From positions 62,001 through 126,000 of the forward strand of contig NZ_CZPZ01000031.1 in assembly GCF_001458775.1 (NCBI RefSeq): a stretch of DNA of 64,000 nt. The letters run 5' to 3'. The stretch's first letter is position 1. Each line of letters begins with the position of its first letter. The position numbers were made by a program, and so were the translations under genes. Shown here one piece after another: positions 41,787 to 51,393 of the stretch. This stretch comes from Candidatus Nitrospira nitrificans. GTDB lineage: Bacteria > Nitrospirota > Nitrospiria > Nitrospirales > Nitrospiraceae. Under the pieces are notes generated by a model, which made no database searches, was not told the origin of the DNA, and was given only the letters and a program-made list of their open reading frames with translations.

Positions 41787-42299
41787 GTGAAGCAGCGTTA
41801 CGCGAGAAAGATCATGGGCACATTCGTCTGTGCGCTCGCCGTGTCCATGGGATTACCGGCATTTGCCCACGAAGATCGGGCACCGACAGGCTCTTGGGAA
41901 GGGGTTGCTCGTTCCGCGACCATTCCGCTGCCGCCACAGACGACCCTCTTGACCTTCACCGCCGATGGAAATCTCGTCGAATCACGCCGTCTCTATCTGC
42001 CGGAGTCTCCGCTAGGCCCACTGGTTGCCACGTCGGGTCACGGCGAGTGGCGCCGTTCGAAGAACGGCGGCTTCGATGCGACGATCGTGGTGCTCTACCA
42101 AGGGGCTCCCGAGCATTCCACCTCGCCGGGCATCGTGATCGGCAGGGAAAAGGTCCGGTACAAGTTCCAGTTCATCAACGGTAGCGAGCAGCTCCATGGA
42201 ACCATCTTCGTTGAGATGCAAGATGCCGCGGGCAACATCGTCTTCTCCGGCCCAGGCACCATCGACGCCACCCGTATCCGGCCTGAGCCCTTGCCGTAA
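41787..42299 (+). CDS. Secreted beta-rich protein, function unknown
   Basis: This 170-residue protein starts at GTG or ATG 41787. It has a signal peptide ending at PAFA-HE. The mature part reads as one beta-barrel-like domain (GSWEGVARSATIPLPPQTTLLTF, VRYKFQFINGSEQLHGTIFVEM). This resembles lipocalin-like or META-type periplasmic domains, but I cannot name one. Its start is preceded by AAGGAG at 41778. Confidence 0.65.
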   Translation: MKQRYARKIMGTFVCALAVSMGLPAFAHEDRAPTGSWEGVARSATIPLPPQTTLLTFTADGNLVESRRLYLPESPLGPLVATSGHGEWRRSKNGGFDATIVVLYQGAPEHSTSPGIVIGREKVRYKFQFINGSEQLHGTIFVEMQDAAGNIVFSGPGTIDATRIRPEPLP

Positions 42300-42337
42300 C
42301 CGCCCCCGATCCCGTTCCTCCAACTGCGGGAGGCTCG

Positions 42338-42729
42338 CTATCGTCGGAGGCGATCCCAGCAGCCCCGAGGATCGACGATGGCGAGAGGCGCCCGATCCGC
42401 TCTCACTAAGAGATCTTGGTCTCCTGTGACCAGCAGATCGGTTTGGCCATCGATCGCTGAAGTCAGTACCCACTGGTCGGGATCACGAATGGGAAGTGGC
42501 GAGTGTTTCGTGGGTTTTGGAACGATGTGTTCGTCGCGGAGCTTCGCCTTGACAGTGGAAATCAGTTCTGGTGATGCGCGGAATCGATCTCGCAACAGGT
42601 ATCGAAGCTCCATGAGGCTCACCTCTCCGATCAACTCATGCTCGGCCGAAATATAGCGGAAAGGCCGGCGCAAATGCCGCGTGCCGTATACGCACTGACC
42701 AGCACGTTGGTGTCGAGAATGATCTTCAC
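42338..42729 (-). pseudogene. PIN-domain toxin gene broken by a frameshift
   Basis: Two frames are needed to read a full PIN toxin. The first, from GTG 42729, gives VKIILDTNVLVSAYTARGICAGL with the first acidic residue of the PIN site (D in ILDTN). The second gives FRYISAEHELIGEVSLMELRYLL and DPDQWVLTSAIDGQTDLLVTGDQDLL, with the later acidic residues. The break lies near 42658-42662, in a short T-run (CTTTCC), where one more base would restore LFRY. So it is a -1 frameshift or a sequencing error. The GTG start overlaps the TGA of an upstream tail that may be the antitoxin. Confidence 0.7.
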
Positions 42730-42800
42730 GATACGATGCGAAACACGTCCTCCTCGGTCAGAATGCCCTGCGCTTCGTCTTGACCTTCGTTTCCGGCGGC
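42726..42800 (-). pseudogene. Possible antitoxin tail upstream of the PIN toxin
   Basis: In the frame that ends with TGA 42728-42726 the DNA reads GNEGQDEAQGILTEEDVFRIVS. ILTEEDVFRIVS looks like the C-terminus of a small antitoxin, and the 4-bp overlap with the toxin start fits translational coupling. The part further upstream has no start codon or recognisable DNA-binding domain, and it runs into the moaC promoter region. This is weak evidence. Confidence 0.35.
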
Positions 42801-42851
42801 CCCTATAATCCCGTTGCATGCCGGTTGTAAAGTACTGATTCCACGGATAAA

Positions 42852-43346
42852 ATGGCCGAATTCACTCACTTCAATGAATCAGGGCGGGCTCGGATGGTCG
42901 ATATCAGTGCCAAGGGTTCGACTGAGCGTTTCGCCACGGCCCAGGCCAAGGTCTTTCTTCTTCCGGAAACCCTTGAAAAAATTCAACGGGGCAAGATTGC
43001 GAAGGGGGACGTGCTGGCCGTCGCCCAGGTTGCCGGCGTGATGGGTGCGAAGAAGACGCCAGACCTCATTCCCATGTGCCATCCGATTCTCCTGACGAGT
43101 GTCGATATCTCTTTCAAGGAGGAGTCTCAGCCGAATCCGGAAGGCCGCTGCTCCATCACCATTACGGCCACGGCCAAGACGACGGGGCCGACGGGAGTCG
43201 AAATGGAAGCCATGACGGCGGCTTCGGTCGCGGCGTTGACCATTTACGACATGTGCAAAGCGGTGGATCGCGCGATGAGTTTCAGCGAGGTCTGTCTGCT
43301 TTCCAAATCGGGTGGGAAGTCGGGGACGTATGTACGGAATGGTTGA
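42852..43346 (+). CDS. moaC: Cyclic pyranopterin monophosphate synthase MoaC
   Basis: MoaC makes cyclic pyranopterin monophosphate from the product of MoaA, the second half-step in molybdenum cofactor synthesis. At 164 residues its length is normal. Conserved parts include MVDISAKGSTERFATAQAKV, AGVMGAKKTPDLIPMCHPI and VEMEAMTAASVAALTIYDMCKA with MSFSEVCLLSKSGGKSG at the end. It is first in moaC-moaDE-moaA and is followed by the fusion gene after 15 bp. Confidence 0.96.
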   Translation: MAEFTHFNESGRARMVDISAKGSTERFATAQAKVFLLPETLEKIQRGKIAKGDVLAVAQVAGVMGAKKTPDLIPMCHPILLTSVDISFKEESQPNPEGRCSITITATAKTTGPTGVEMEAMTAASVAALTIYDMCKAVDRAMSFSEVCLLSKSGGKSGTYVRNG

Positions 43347-43361
43347 GGCTAGGGTTGGGGC

Positions 43362-44060
43362 ATGATGATTACGGTGCGATTGTTCGGTGTGACGAAAATG
43401 CTGGCGGGAAATCAGGGTTCCCTGTCGTTGGATGTGGCGAATGGCCGGCAGGTCAAGGACTTGGTCGGCGCGATCGAGACCAGCCATCCCGGGATCGGAG
43501 AATTGATTCAGAAGAAGAAGGTGCTGGTGTCCGTAAATCAGGACATCGCGCACGACGAGACGATCATCAATGACGGCGACGAGGTCGCGCTCTTGCCCCC
43601 GTTCGCCGGAGGATCAGGACAGGAACCGACAGAGGAAAGTCAGTTCGTCCGAGTGCAGCGGGAGAATTTTTCCATCGATCAGGAACTCGATCGAGTGCGG
43701 AGCCGATCGAAACGGATCGGGGGGATCGCCACATTTTTAGGTATTGCGCGTGATCGATCTCGCGGACGGGATGTGGATGGGATTACGTTCGAGCATTACG
43801 AAGGGATGGCGCAGAAGAAGCTGCGGGAGATTCGAGAACGGGCGCTGAAAGATTTCGATATCCTCGAGTTGCTCGTCATCCATCGGTATGGCGACATCAC
43901 GATCGGTGAAAATATTGTGTTGATCATCGCCGGGGCGGAGCACCGTGCCGAGGCATTCCGAGCATGCCGATGGGCGATCGATGAGCTCAAGCAGATCACG
44001 CCGATCTGGAAGCTGGAACATACTCCTGAAGGCGAAGTGTGGGTGGAAGAACACCCCTAA
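43362..44060 (+). CDS. MoaD-MoaE fusion, molybdopterin synthase
   Basis: This 232-residue protein joins both halves of molybdopterin synthase. Residues 1-84 are a ubiquitin-like MoaD (ALLPPFAGG), with the Gly-Gly at G83-G84. Residues about 95-232 are MoaE (GGIATFLGIARDRSRGRDVDG, FEHYEGMAQKKL, VIHRYGDITIGE, PIWKLE). MoaD must end in a free Gly-Gly to carry the sulfur, so the chain is probably cut after G84, as reported for the MoaX fusion of mycobacteria. Alternatively the fusion is inactive; the intact neighbours moaC and moaA make that less likely. Confidence 0.9.
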   Translation: MMITVRLFGVTKMLAGNQGSLSLDVANGRQVKDLVGAIETSHPGIGELIQKKKVLVSVNQDIAHDETIINDGDEVALLPPFAGGSGQEPTEESQFVRVQRENFSIDQELDRVRSRSKRIGGIATFLGIARDRSRGRDVDGITFEHYEGMAQKKLREIRERALKDFDILELLVIHRYGDITIGENIVLIIAGAEHRAEAFRACRWAIDELKQITPIWKLEHTPEGEVWVEEHP

Positions 44061-44152
44061 ATTCGTGACGCGTGAAAGGTGAAACGTAGGGCGTGAAACG
44101 TGAAGCGCAAGAAAACAGAGTGAAAAACGAAGATAAAGGTCGGCGGTAAGGG
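44061..44152. repeat. Short degenerate tandem repeat with GTGAA units
   Basis: Between the MoaD-MoaE fusion and moaA the DNA reads GACGCGTGAAAGGTGAAACG and then GGCGTGAAACGTGAAGCG. About five copies of a CGTGAAA-like unit follow each other. This kind of GTGAAACGTGAA string often scatters in intergenic regions. Its function is unknown. Confidence 0.5.
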
Positions 44153-45217
44153 ATGGATGAATTCACGGAAAGGGTAGCGCCCGTAGTGGTACAGGACGTA
44201 TTCGGTCGGCCGCTTGGCAGCCTGCGGCTGTCCGTTACCGATCGCTGTAATCTTCGATGCCGGTATTGCATGCCGGAACCGGAGTACGCCTGGCTGCCGC
44301 GTGAGGATATCCTAAGCTTCGAAGAAATGGCGACGCTCGTAGGCTATTTTGCCGATCTCGGTGTCGATAAGGTCAGACTGACCGGGGGTGAGCCCTTGTT
44401 GCGTCGCGATCTGGCGCGGCTGGTTCGGCTGCTTCGGCAGGATCGACGAATTACCGAAGTGGCCTTGACGACGAATGGCGTATTACTGGCCGAGTCCGTC
44501 CAGGACCTTTACTATGCCGGCCTCGACCGCGTCACCGTCAGTCTCGATACCCTGAAGCCGGAGCGGTTTCGTCAACTGACGGGGCGGGATGAATTCGCAC
44601 GAGTTCTGGAAGGCATGGAATCGGTTGGGAAGACGGGCTTTACCCATCTGAAGCTCGACACGGTCGTCATTCGTGGATTCAACGACGATGAACTGAGCGA
44701 GCTGATCGAATGGGGCAAGCGCTATCAGGCCGAGGTGCGGTTCATCGAATACATGGATGTCGGGGGAGCCAACGAGTGGAGCCTGGCCAAAGTCCTGTCT
44801 CAGGACATGATCCTCGATACGCTCGCGCGACGGTACGGTCGAATCACGGCGCTTCCAGAACGTGGGGCCGCTCCCGCCCAACGATTTTGCTTGCCGGACG
44901 GCACGATCTTTGGGATTATTCCGTCGACGACGACACCGTTTTGCGCGCAGTGCGACCGCAGTCGTGTCACCGCCGACGGGTTGTGGTATTTGTGCTTGTA
45001 TGCGGGATCGGGAGTTGATCTCCGCAAGCCTCTTCGTGTGAATACGCAGCCGGCGCATATGCGGGACATCATTCGGTCGGGATGGGCTGCTCGTCGCGAT
45101 CGTGGGGCTGAGGAGCGGAAGGCGTTGGAACGAGTGGGGCTTCGAGACGGAGGGTTGATCGAGATCGATCGGCTCCGGGAAGATCCTCATCTGGAAATGC
45201 ATGCCCGTGGTGGATGA
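44153..45217 (+). CDS. moaA: GTP 3',8-cyclase MoaA
   Basis: This 354-residue radical SAM enzyme starts molybdenum cofactor synthesis by rearranging GTP. The N-terminal cluster motif is C32-x3-C36-x2-C39 (RCNLRCRYCM). The second cluster motif is FCAQCDRSRVTADGLWYLCLY near residue 260. The chain ends in Gly-Gly, which MoaA needs for activity. It follows moaC and the fusion gene on one transcript. The start ATG 44153 lies behind GGTAAGGG. Confidence 0.96.
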   Translation: MDEFTERVAPVVVQDVFGRPLGSLRLSVTDRCNLRCRYCMPEPEYAWLPREDILSFEEMATLVGYFADLGVDKVRLTGGEPLLRRDLARLVRLLRQDRRITEVALTTNGVLLAESVQDLYYAGLDRVTVSLDTLKPERFRQLTGRDEFARVLEGMESVGKTGFTHLKLDTVVIRGFNDDELSELIEWGKRYQAEVRFIEYMDVGGANEWSLAKVLSQDMILDTLARRYGRITALPERGAAPAQRFCLPDGTIFGIIPSTTTPFCAQCDRSRVTADGLWYLCLYAGSGVDLRKPLRVNTQPAHMRDIIRSGWAARRDRGAEERKALERVGLRDGGLIEIDRLREDPHLEMHARGG

Positions 45218-45282
45218 GAGAGGCACGTATCTCATCGAGTCGGTATCGGCCTCTTTCAGTGCTCGTGTCGGTATGAACCGTG

Positions 45283-46023
45283 ATGGAAGCCTCGACCTCA
45301 ATGTTGGATTTCTGGACGCCCGATGCCGATTTAGTCACGCTGCTGGGGATTGGTTTTCTGCTGGGACTGCGGCATGCCCTGGATACAGATCATCTCGCAG
45401 CGGTTTCGACCGTTCTTGCCGAGCGGCCGTCGTTTCTGGCGTCCGGCGCCGTCGGATTGTGGTGGGGGACCGGCCACACGCTGACGCTGCTGCTGGTCGG
45501 ATCAATCGTGCTGGCCTGGGGACTCCATATTCCTGCCGGATTTGAAGTCATGGCCGAATCGGGAGTAGGGATGCTCCTGATCGTACTTGGGGGGAGTCTC
45601 GCCTTGAAACTATATCGGGAGCGGTGGCACGTCCATAGCCATGACCACGACGGTCAGCCGCATGTCCACCTGCACAGCCACCGGCAACAACGAGATCATC
45701 GCCATCGGCATTGGATGACCGATGCGGTTCGTCCGCTGTGTATCGGCATGGTCCATGGACTTGCCGGATCGGCAGCGTTGATGCTGATGATTCTGGCCAC
45801 GACGACGACCATGGCCGGCGGACTTGTGGCGATCCTCGTCTTCGGCGTCGGATCGATCATCGGCATGATGGTGATCGGGGTAACCATGAGCGTGCCGGTC
45901 ATCTATTCCCGTTCGATGAGCCAGCGGCTTTTTGTGGGGATTCAGGGATGTGCCAGTCTCGCCAGTGTCCTCGTCGGGGTATGGATGTTGGCGAAGCTGA
46001 GTCCCTCGATTCTTGGGCACTGA
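45283..46023 (+). CDS. NicO/HoxN-like nickel-cobalt transporter
   Basis: The 246-residue membrane protein has the signature RHALDTDH (HX4DH) in the first helix pair (FLLGLRHALDTDHLAAVSTV). A histidine-rich loop of about 30 residues (HVHSHDHDGQPHVHLHSHRQ) lies near the middle and would bind metal. Six helices are seen. It likely moves Ni2+ or Co2+ into or out of the cell. It follows moaA by 65 bp. The start may be GTG 45280, ATG 45283 or ATG 45301. Confidence 0.85.
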   Translation: MEASTSMLDFWTPDADLVTLLGIGFLLGLRHALDTDHLAAVSTVLAERPSFLASGAVGLWWGTGHTLTLLLVGSIVLAWGLHIPAGFEVMAESGVGMLLIVLGGSLALKLYRERWHVHSHDHDGQPHVHLHSHRQQRDHRHRHWMTDAVRPLCIGMVHGLAGSAALMLMILATTTTMAGGLVAILVFGVGSIIGMMVIGVTMSVPVIYSRSMSQRLFVGIQGCASLASVLVGVWMLAKLSPSILGH

Positions 46024-46144
46024 CGCGGTCTGATGTCTCGGGTGCAATGCGCAGAAAGGTGCATCGGGGGGAGCCCTGTGCTATTCTCCGGCGATTTGTG
46101 CGGAGCAATGCATCGAACGGGTAGGATACAGTAAGGCGATAAGC

Positions 46145-46981
46145 ATGGCGTGGTTTAAGAAAGAAAAGCCCGCAGAATCCGTTCCGCCGCCACGTTCGAA
46201 AGGCAGCGAGGGGATGTGGCTCAAGTGCAATCATTGCCGGGAGATCGTGTACCGTAAGGAGGTCGATCGGAACAACAAAGTCTGTCCGAAGTGCGATTAT
46301 CATTTTCCGATCTCGGTCACTGAACGGATTGGATTGCTCATCGATCTCGGGACGTTCAAGGAATGGGATGCGGGTTTAGAAGCGCAGGATCCTTTGAGTT
46401 TTCAAGATACCAAGTCGTATCGAGATCGGGTCAAGGCCCATCAAGAAAAGACCGGCCGAAAGGATGCGCTCGTCATCGGCGAAGGCCTGGTCAACGGACG
46501 TCGGGTGGTGCTCTGTGTCTTCGATTTTAGTTTTATGGGCGGGAGTATGGGGTCTGTGGTCGGGGAAAAGCTCTGTCGCGCGATTGATCGGGCATTGGAG
46601 CTGAAACTGTCGGTCATCCTGGTCACCGCGTCCGGGGGCGCGCGGATGCAGGAAGGCATCCTCTCGTTGATGCAGATGGCCAAGACCTCGGCGGCGGTCG
46701 CGAAGCTGGGCGAGGCCAAACTGCCGTTTATCTCGATTCTTTCCGATCCGACGTTCGGCGGCGTCACAGCCAGCGTGGCGATGTTGGGCGATGTCATCAT
46801 TGCGGAGCCGAAAGCGTTGATCGGCTTTGCCGGACCTCGTGTCATCGAACAAACCATCAAGCAACAGTTGCCGGATCAGTTCCAACGGGCCGAGTTTCTT
46901 CTCGAACACGGCATGATCGATATGATCGTCGAGCGCAAGCGTCTCAAGGAGACGGTCGGCACCCTCGTGAATCATTTTTAG
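46145..46981 (+). CDS. accD: Acetyl-CoA carboxylase carboxyltransferase subunit beta
   Basis: This 278-residue subunit has the C4 zinc finger with C28, C31, C47 and C50 (KCNHC and CPKC), followed by the crotonase-like core [21 protein letters not shown] and [15 protein letters not shown]. It makes malonyl-CoA for fatty acid synthesis together with AccA and the biotin subunits, which are not in the window. ATG 46145 opens a run with folC after it. Length is normal. Confidence 0.97.
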   Translation: MAWFKKEKPAESVPPPRSKGSEGMWLKCNHCREIVYRKEVDRNNKVCPKCDYHFPISVTERIGLLIDLGTFKEWDAGLEAQDPLSFQDTKSYRDRVKAHQEKTGRKDALVIGEGLVNGRRVVLCVFDFSFMGGSMGSVVGEKLCRAIDRALELKLSVILVTASGGARMQEGILSLMQMAKTSAAVAKLGEAKLPFISILSDPTFGGVTASVAMLGDVIIAEPKALIGFAGPRVIEQTIKQQLPDQFQRAEFLLEHGMIDMIVERKRLKETVGTLVNHF

Positions 46982-47006
46982 CCTTCTGCGTCCTTCCGGC
47001 TTATTG

Positions 47007-48305
47007 ATGAGCTACTCCTCCATGATCGAGTACCTCTACGCGCTTCAGAAGCACGGCATTAAGCTGGGCCTGGAGACCATGCGGATTCTGTTGGACCGGG
47101 TCGGCAATCCTCATCGCGCGCTTCGCGTCCTTCATATCGGAGGCACCAACGGCAAGGGGTCGACGGCGGCGATGGTGGCGGCCGTCCTTCAGCATTCAGG
47201 CCGGCGGGTCGGGCTCTATACGTCTCCTCACCTCATCGAATTTCGGGAGCGGATTCGCATCAATGGATCCATGATTGCGGAGCACCACGTCGAGGAGTTG
47301 ATCGCCCGATTGCGGGCCGTTCTCGACGAGAGCCTGGAACCGACGTTTTTTGAGATGACGACGGCTCTGGCATTCCTCCATTTCGCGGAATCGGAAGTCG
47401 ATGTCGCCGTATTGGAAGTGGGGTTGGGCGGACGGTTCGATGCAACCAACGTCGTTGAACAACCGCTGGCCAGCGCGATCACGACCATTGGTCTGGACCA
47501 TCAAGAATATTTGGGACACACGGAGGAGGCGATCGCATTTGAAAAAGGGGGCATCATCAAGCCTGGCGTCCCGGTTGTGATCGGCCGGGTGGGGCAGGGA
47601 GCGGAAGACGTGCTGCGCCGGGTGGCGCAGGATCGCGCAGCTCCCCTGTGGCAGCTTGGCCGGGACTTTGCTGTTGATGGAGATCACTCCGAGCGGCTGA
47701 CGTATCGAGGACCGACTCGCGTGTGGGAGGGCCTGACCTGCGGCTTGGCGGGGCGTCACCAGTGGGACAATGCCGCTTGTGCGTTGGCGCTTCTTGAAGC
47801 GGCGGATCGGGCCGGATTTGCCGCGGATGCCGTAGCCGTTCGCAACGGCCTGCGCACGGTTTCCTGGGAAGGTCGTCTGGAAGTCATCGGCGAGTACCCC
47901 CAGGTTGTGCTCGACGGCGCCCATAACCCTGCCGCCGCTCATGCGCTCGCGGAGTATTTCAGAGACTTTTCCGCCAGTCACCCGACATCACGAATTATCC
48001 TCGTATGGGGTATGATGCGGGATAAAGATCGCCGGGGATTTATCGCGCCACTCTTACCCTGTGTGTCGGAAATCGTGCTGACGCAGGCGACCCTCGCGCG
48101 CTCCGCGACGGTCCAAGAACTCCGCGCAACGCTGCGTGAATGGCAAGGGCCGGTGCTCGAGGCCGTTCTTCCCATGGACGCGTTGACCGTGGCCAGGAGC
48201 CGGGCCATGCCTCACGATCTCATCTGTATCGCGGGATCGTTGATGCTCCTCGGGGATATCAAAGCGGCAGTGCGTGGCTGTGGGCTGTCACCGATTCGTG
48301 GCTAG
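47007..48305 (+). CDS. folC: Folylpolyglutamate/dihydrofolate synthase
   Basis: This 432-residue Mur-ligase-like enzyme adds glutamate to folates and dihydropteroate. The ATP loop GGTNGKGSTAAMV, the Mg site FFEMTTALAFL and VAVLEVGLGGRFDATN, then DHQEYLG and VVLDGAHNPAAAHAL near residue 300, fit the family. The start is uncertain between TTG 47004 and ATG 47007 or 47022, none with a strong site. It lies 23 bp after accD and directly before lptD, probably one operon. Confidence 0.95.
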   Translation: MSYSSMIEYLYALQKHGIKLGLETMRILLDRVGNPHRALRVLHIGGTNGKGSTAAMVAAVLQHSGRRVGLYTSPHLIEFRERIRINGSMIAEHHVEELIARLRAVLDESLEPTFFEMTTALAFLHFAESEVDVAVLEVGLGGRFDATNVVEQPLASAITTIGLDHQEYLGHTEEAIAFEKGGIIKPGVPVVIGRVGQGAEDVLRRVAQDRAAPLWQLGRDFAVDGDHSERLTYRGPTRVWEGLTCGLAGRHQWDNAACALALLEAADRAGFAADAVAVRNGLRTVSWEGRLEVIGEYPQVVLDGAHNPAAAHALAEYFRDFSASHPTSRIILVWGMMRDKDRRGFIAPLLPCVSEIVLTQATLARSATVQELRATLREWQGPVLEAVLPMDALTVARSRAMPHDLICIAGSLMLLGDIKAAVRGCGLSPIRG

Positions 48306-48306
48306 C

Positions 48307-50775
48307 ATGGCGGGTCCTCTCGCGTGGGTCCGCCGCCGGCTCGTTCTCATTGTCGCCATCCTCTCTCTCGTTCCCTTTCCCGGAGCAGCGGCGGACGACC
48401 GAACGGGGGCAGGAGCGTCGCCTGCCGGTTCGGCTCCTCTCGATATCACGGCCGAGCGAATCGACTATCGACAAGATCAAGAGGTGTATGAAGCAAACGG
48501 ATCGGTGGTGATTCGGCAGGGGGCGATCACGCTCACGGCTGACCACGCCACCATTCAAGTCTTGCCGGGGATTCTCACCGCCGTCGGCCATGTTCATTTA
48601 ACGGACCCGCAGGCCGATGTGACGGCTGAACGAATGGAGCTCAATGTTAATACGGAAGCCGGGGTGGCGACACATGCCCAGCTCTACGCTCCGACAACCA
48701 ACTCATCGATATCCGGCCGCCTCCTGCAGAGATTTTCCGAATACCATTACCGAGTCAAAGACGGCCGCTTCACGAATTGTGATGCGCAAGATGGAGAAGT
48801 GCCGGCATGGCGCTTTCGGTTTAAGGATCTGGATCTGACCATGGGGGACACGTTGGGAGTCAAGGGCGGGTGGTTTTGTGTCTTAGACGTGCCGACGATT
48901 CCGCTCCCCACCTTCTCTTTTCCCATGACCAAACGACAAACCGGTTTTTTGATTCCGGCCCCGAGTTATGACACTCGATTTGGGTTCCACCTGAAGCAGA
49001 GTTTTTTTTGGGCGATCAATCCGAGTCAGGATCTGACGGTCACACCGTCCTATTACAGCGACCTCGGATATGGGTCTGATTTTGAATATCGGTATGTCTT
49101 GGACCGGCGGTCTCGAGGCAAGTGGTACGTGAGTTACCTGCAACAGACGCAGCTTCCCAATGTCTCCGGCATCACGGACACCGGGGAAGATGTCAAGCAG
49201 GCACGAGCGGCACTCATCGGAACCCATACACAATATCTCACTGATACGTTGCTGCTCCGTGCCAGCGCCAACTTGGTCACCGATCCGAACTATTTCCAAC
49301 AGCTGAGCAATTCAGGGATACTCCGCGCCTCGCCGAGCAGCGAATCGAACCTCTTGATGACCCAGCGCTTCTCCTACGGCAACCTGTATCTTCTGGGCCT
49401 GTATCTGCAACCGTTACAAGCCGGAGGAAAGGATACGTTTCAACGCCTTCCGGAAGTTGGCTATAGCCTTCCCTCCGTCTCACTATTCAATTCGCCTATC
49501 TTGCTGGGCATGGAAGGGAACTACGTCAATTTTTATCGCGATCAAGGATTTTCGCTGAATCGGATCAATGTCGTTCCCAGTATTTCGACGGACATTCTGC
49601 AGCTCGGGCATATGGTCGGGATTCGACCGCAAGCGAAGTTTCGTGAGGTCTATTACAGCAGAGGGGCGCAATCGGATGAAGGTCAACATCGGGAGACGTT
49701 TTGGTTGGGGGTGGATGCCACATCGAAAGTGACGCGCCGATTTTCCCTTGCCGACGGAAGCAATCTGTTGCATACCCTCGAGCCCACGGTCATGTACGAA
49801 TATGTGCCGTCGACTGATCAATCGAAAGTGACGCAAATCGACCAAGTGGACGACCTTCCGAAGAAGAATTTGCTGACCTATCTGCTGCGCAGTCGCGTGC
49901 TGGAATCCGGGAAGACGAATGCGTTCAACTGGCTCGATCTCACGTTGGCTCAGAGCTATCACGTCGGCGATGCACAGACGCTGGCCAGGGAGTTCACGCC
50001 GGGCGTCGCCCCTTTCCTCGGATCGTTCACCCAGCCGCTCCAGCCGGCCACGGTGCCCATCCAAGGCAAGAAGTTTTCCGATATCTGGATGCGGGCCGTG
50101 ATCGGCAACAATCTGCCGACGTTGATGACGACGGCGTGGTTGGAGACCCCGGTCGTCGGACGTGCGGCGCAGGCGTGGGCTCTTCGACCGCCGATCAACC
50201 GGTATCTGACGGTCGATGCGTTCTTCGATCCCTACCAGCCTGGGGTGAGTCAATTCAATACGGATCTTCGATTTCAAGAGGGCACCAACTGGTATTTCGA
50301 AGTGGGTCAGCGGTACACGAGAGATGGGAACCGGGTCCGGCGAGGCGACGTCTGGAACCCGATCTCATTCAACGAGGTATTTGCTCCGACGAGGGAAATT
50401 CAGTTTGTGACCATGGGGGGGGCGTTCCGTACCCCCTGGGGGTGGACGCTCGGAGCCAAGGCCTACTACGATGTCAAAAATGGACGAAGTCCGGAGTTGG
50501 ACGCCGTCGCCTTGTATCAGAATCCGTGCAGGTGTTGGTCGGTGGGCCTGTATTACTTGAAGTTTCCGGACCGTGAGCAATACAGCTTTATGTTGAGCCT
50601 CACGGGAATCGGTTGGACCGAAAGCGCCGGGACTGTCGTCATGCGGACTCTCTTGAGCCCGCTTCTGTGGGGTGAACGGGGTCTCCCGTGGGCGACGCTG
50701 GGCGGACCCTATGGGATTCCTCCGCCGGCGCCTGAGACAGCCGCTCCGTTGCCGGGAGTGCGCAGCGGACGGTGA
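48307..50775 (+). CDS. lptD: LPS-assembly protein LptD
   Basis: This 822-residue outer-membrane protein places LPS in the outer leaflet together with LptE. The start ATG 48307 is the second base pair after the folC stop. The signal peptide (LVLIVAILSLVPFPGAAA) precedes the N-terminal OstA-type jellyroll (LDITAERIDYRQDQEVYEANG, DVTAERMELNVNTEAG). A long beta-barrel follows, with strands ending in aromatic residues. Length is typical. LPS is therefore expected in the outer membrane. LptE is not in the window. Confidence 0.93.
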   Translation: MAGPLAWVRRRLVLIVAILSLVPFPGAAADDRTGAGASPAGSAPLDITAERIDYRQDQEVYEANGSVVIRQGAITLTADHATIQVLPGILTAVGHVHLTDPQADVTAERMELNVNTEAGVATHAQLYAPTTNSSISGRLLQRFSEYHYRVKDGRFTNCDAQDGEVPAWRFRFKDLDLTMGDTLGVKGGWFCVLDVPTIPLPTFSFPMTKRQTGFLIPAPSYDTRFGFHLKQSFFWAINPSQDLTVTPSYYSDLGYGSDFEYRYVLDRRSRGKWYVSYLQQTQLPNVSGITDTGEDVKQARAALIGTHTQYLTDTLLLRASANLVTDPNYFQQLSNSGILRASPSSESNLLMTQRFSYGNLYLLGLYLQPLQAGGKDTFQRLPEVGYSLPSVSLFNSPILLGMEGNYVNFYRDQGFSLNRINVVPSISTDILQLGHMVGIRPQAKFREVYYSRGAQSDEGQHRETFWLGVDATSKVTRRFSLADGSNLLHTLEPTVMYEYVPSTDQSKVTQIDQVDDLPKKNLLTYLLRSRVLESGKTNAFNWLDLTLAQSYHVGDAQTLAREFTPGVAPFLGSFTQPLQPATVPIQGKKFSDIWMRAVIGNNLPTLMTTAWLETPVVGRAAQAWALRPPINRYLTVDAFFDPYQPGVSQFNTDLRFQEGTNWYFEVGQRYTRDGNRVRRGDVWNPISFNEVFAPTREIQFVTMGGAFRTPWGWTLGAKAYYDVKNGRSPELDAVALYQNPCRCWSVGLYYLKFPDREQYSFMLSLTGIGWTESAGTVVMRTLLSPLLWGERGLPWATLGGPYGIPPPAPETAAPLPGVRSGR

Positions 50776-50862
50776 TCCCTGTTTGACACTAAAAACAGTG
50801 GTGGGGTACGATGCCCATGCAATCATGTATCAATGATCTCAACCCTGAAGGAGGGCGCAGAC

Positions 50863-51210
50863 GTGGCTGGTGACGCCTTGAAAGTCGAAGATTCCACTTG
50901 GGATGCCGAAGTGATGAAGGCCTCCGAACTCGTCATGGTCGATTTTTGGGCGGTATGGTGCGGCCCTTGCCAAATGGTAGCTCCCATCGTCGACGAATTG
51001 GCAAAAGAATATGCCGGGAAGCTGAAGGTTCGAAAACTGAACACCGACGAGAATCCTGAGGTGGCGGGTCGTTACCAGGTGATGAGTATCCCCACCATTC
51101 TTTTCTTTAAGAACGGCCAGCCGGTTGAGAAGCTGGTGGGTGCCAGGCCAAAGCGCCAGTTCAAAGAAATGATCGACTCACTACTCGCTCAGCATGCCGG
51201 GATGGCCTAG
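50863..51210 (+). CDS. trxA: Thioredoxin
   Basis: This 115-residue protein has the active site WCGPC in MVDFWAVWCGPCQMVAPIVDEL. The end KNGQPVEKLVGARPKRQFKEMI also fits thioredoxin. It reduces disulfides in the cytoplasm. I chose the GTG at 50863 because AAGGAGGGCGC lies before it; an ATG at 50833 would add 10 residues that cover the ribosome site. No signal peptide is seen. Confidence 0.95.
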   Translation: MAGDALKVEDSTWDAEVMKASELVMVDFWAVWCGPCQMVAPIVDELAKEYAGKLKVRKLNTDENPEVAGRYQVMSIPTILFFKNGQPVEKLVGARPKRQFKEMIDSLLAQHAGMA

Positions 51211-51393
51211 CGTAATGCTGAAATAACGGGTCTCCGGTGTGTTCAACGCAGGTGTAGGCTTGCTGCGCTGTGGATTTCCTGGTCAACCGTTGTGAGCAAT
51301 GAGTTCGCTGTTTCAGCGATACGTTCAGTCGGCGGGAGGGATGTTCAGTGTCCCGAGGTCTGCCGTTAGTTAGAACTTGCCACTGTTGCAGCT

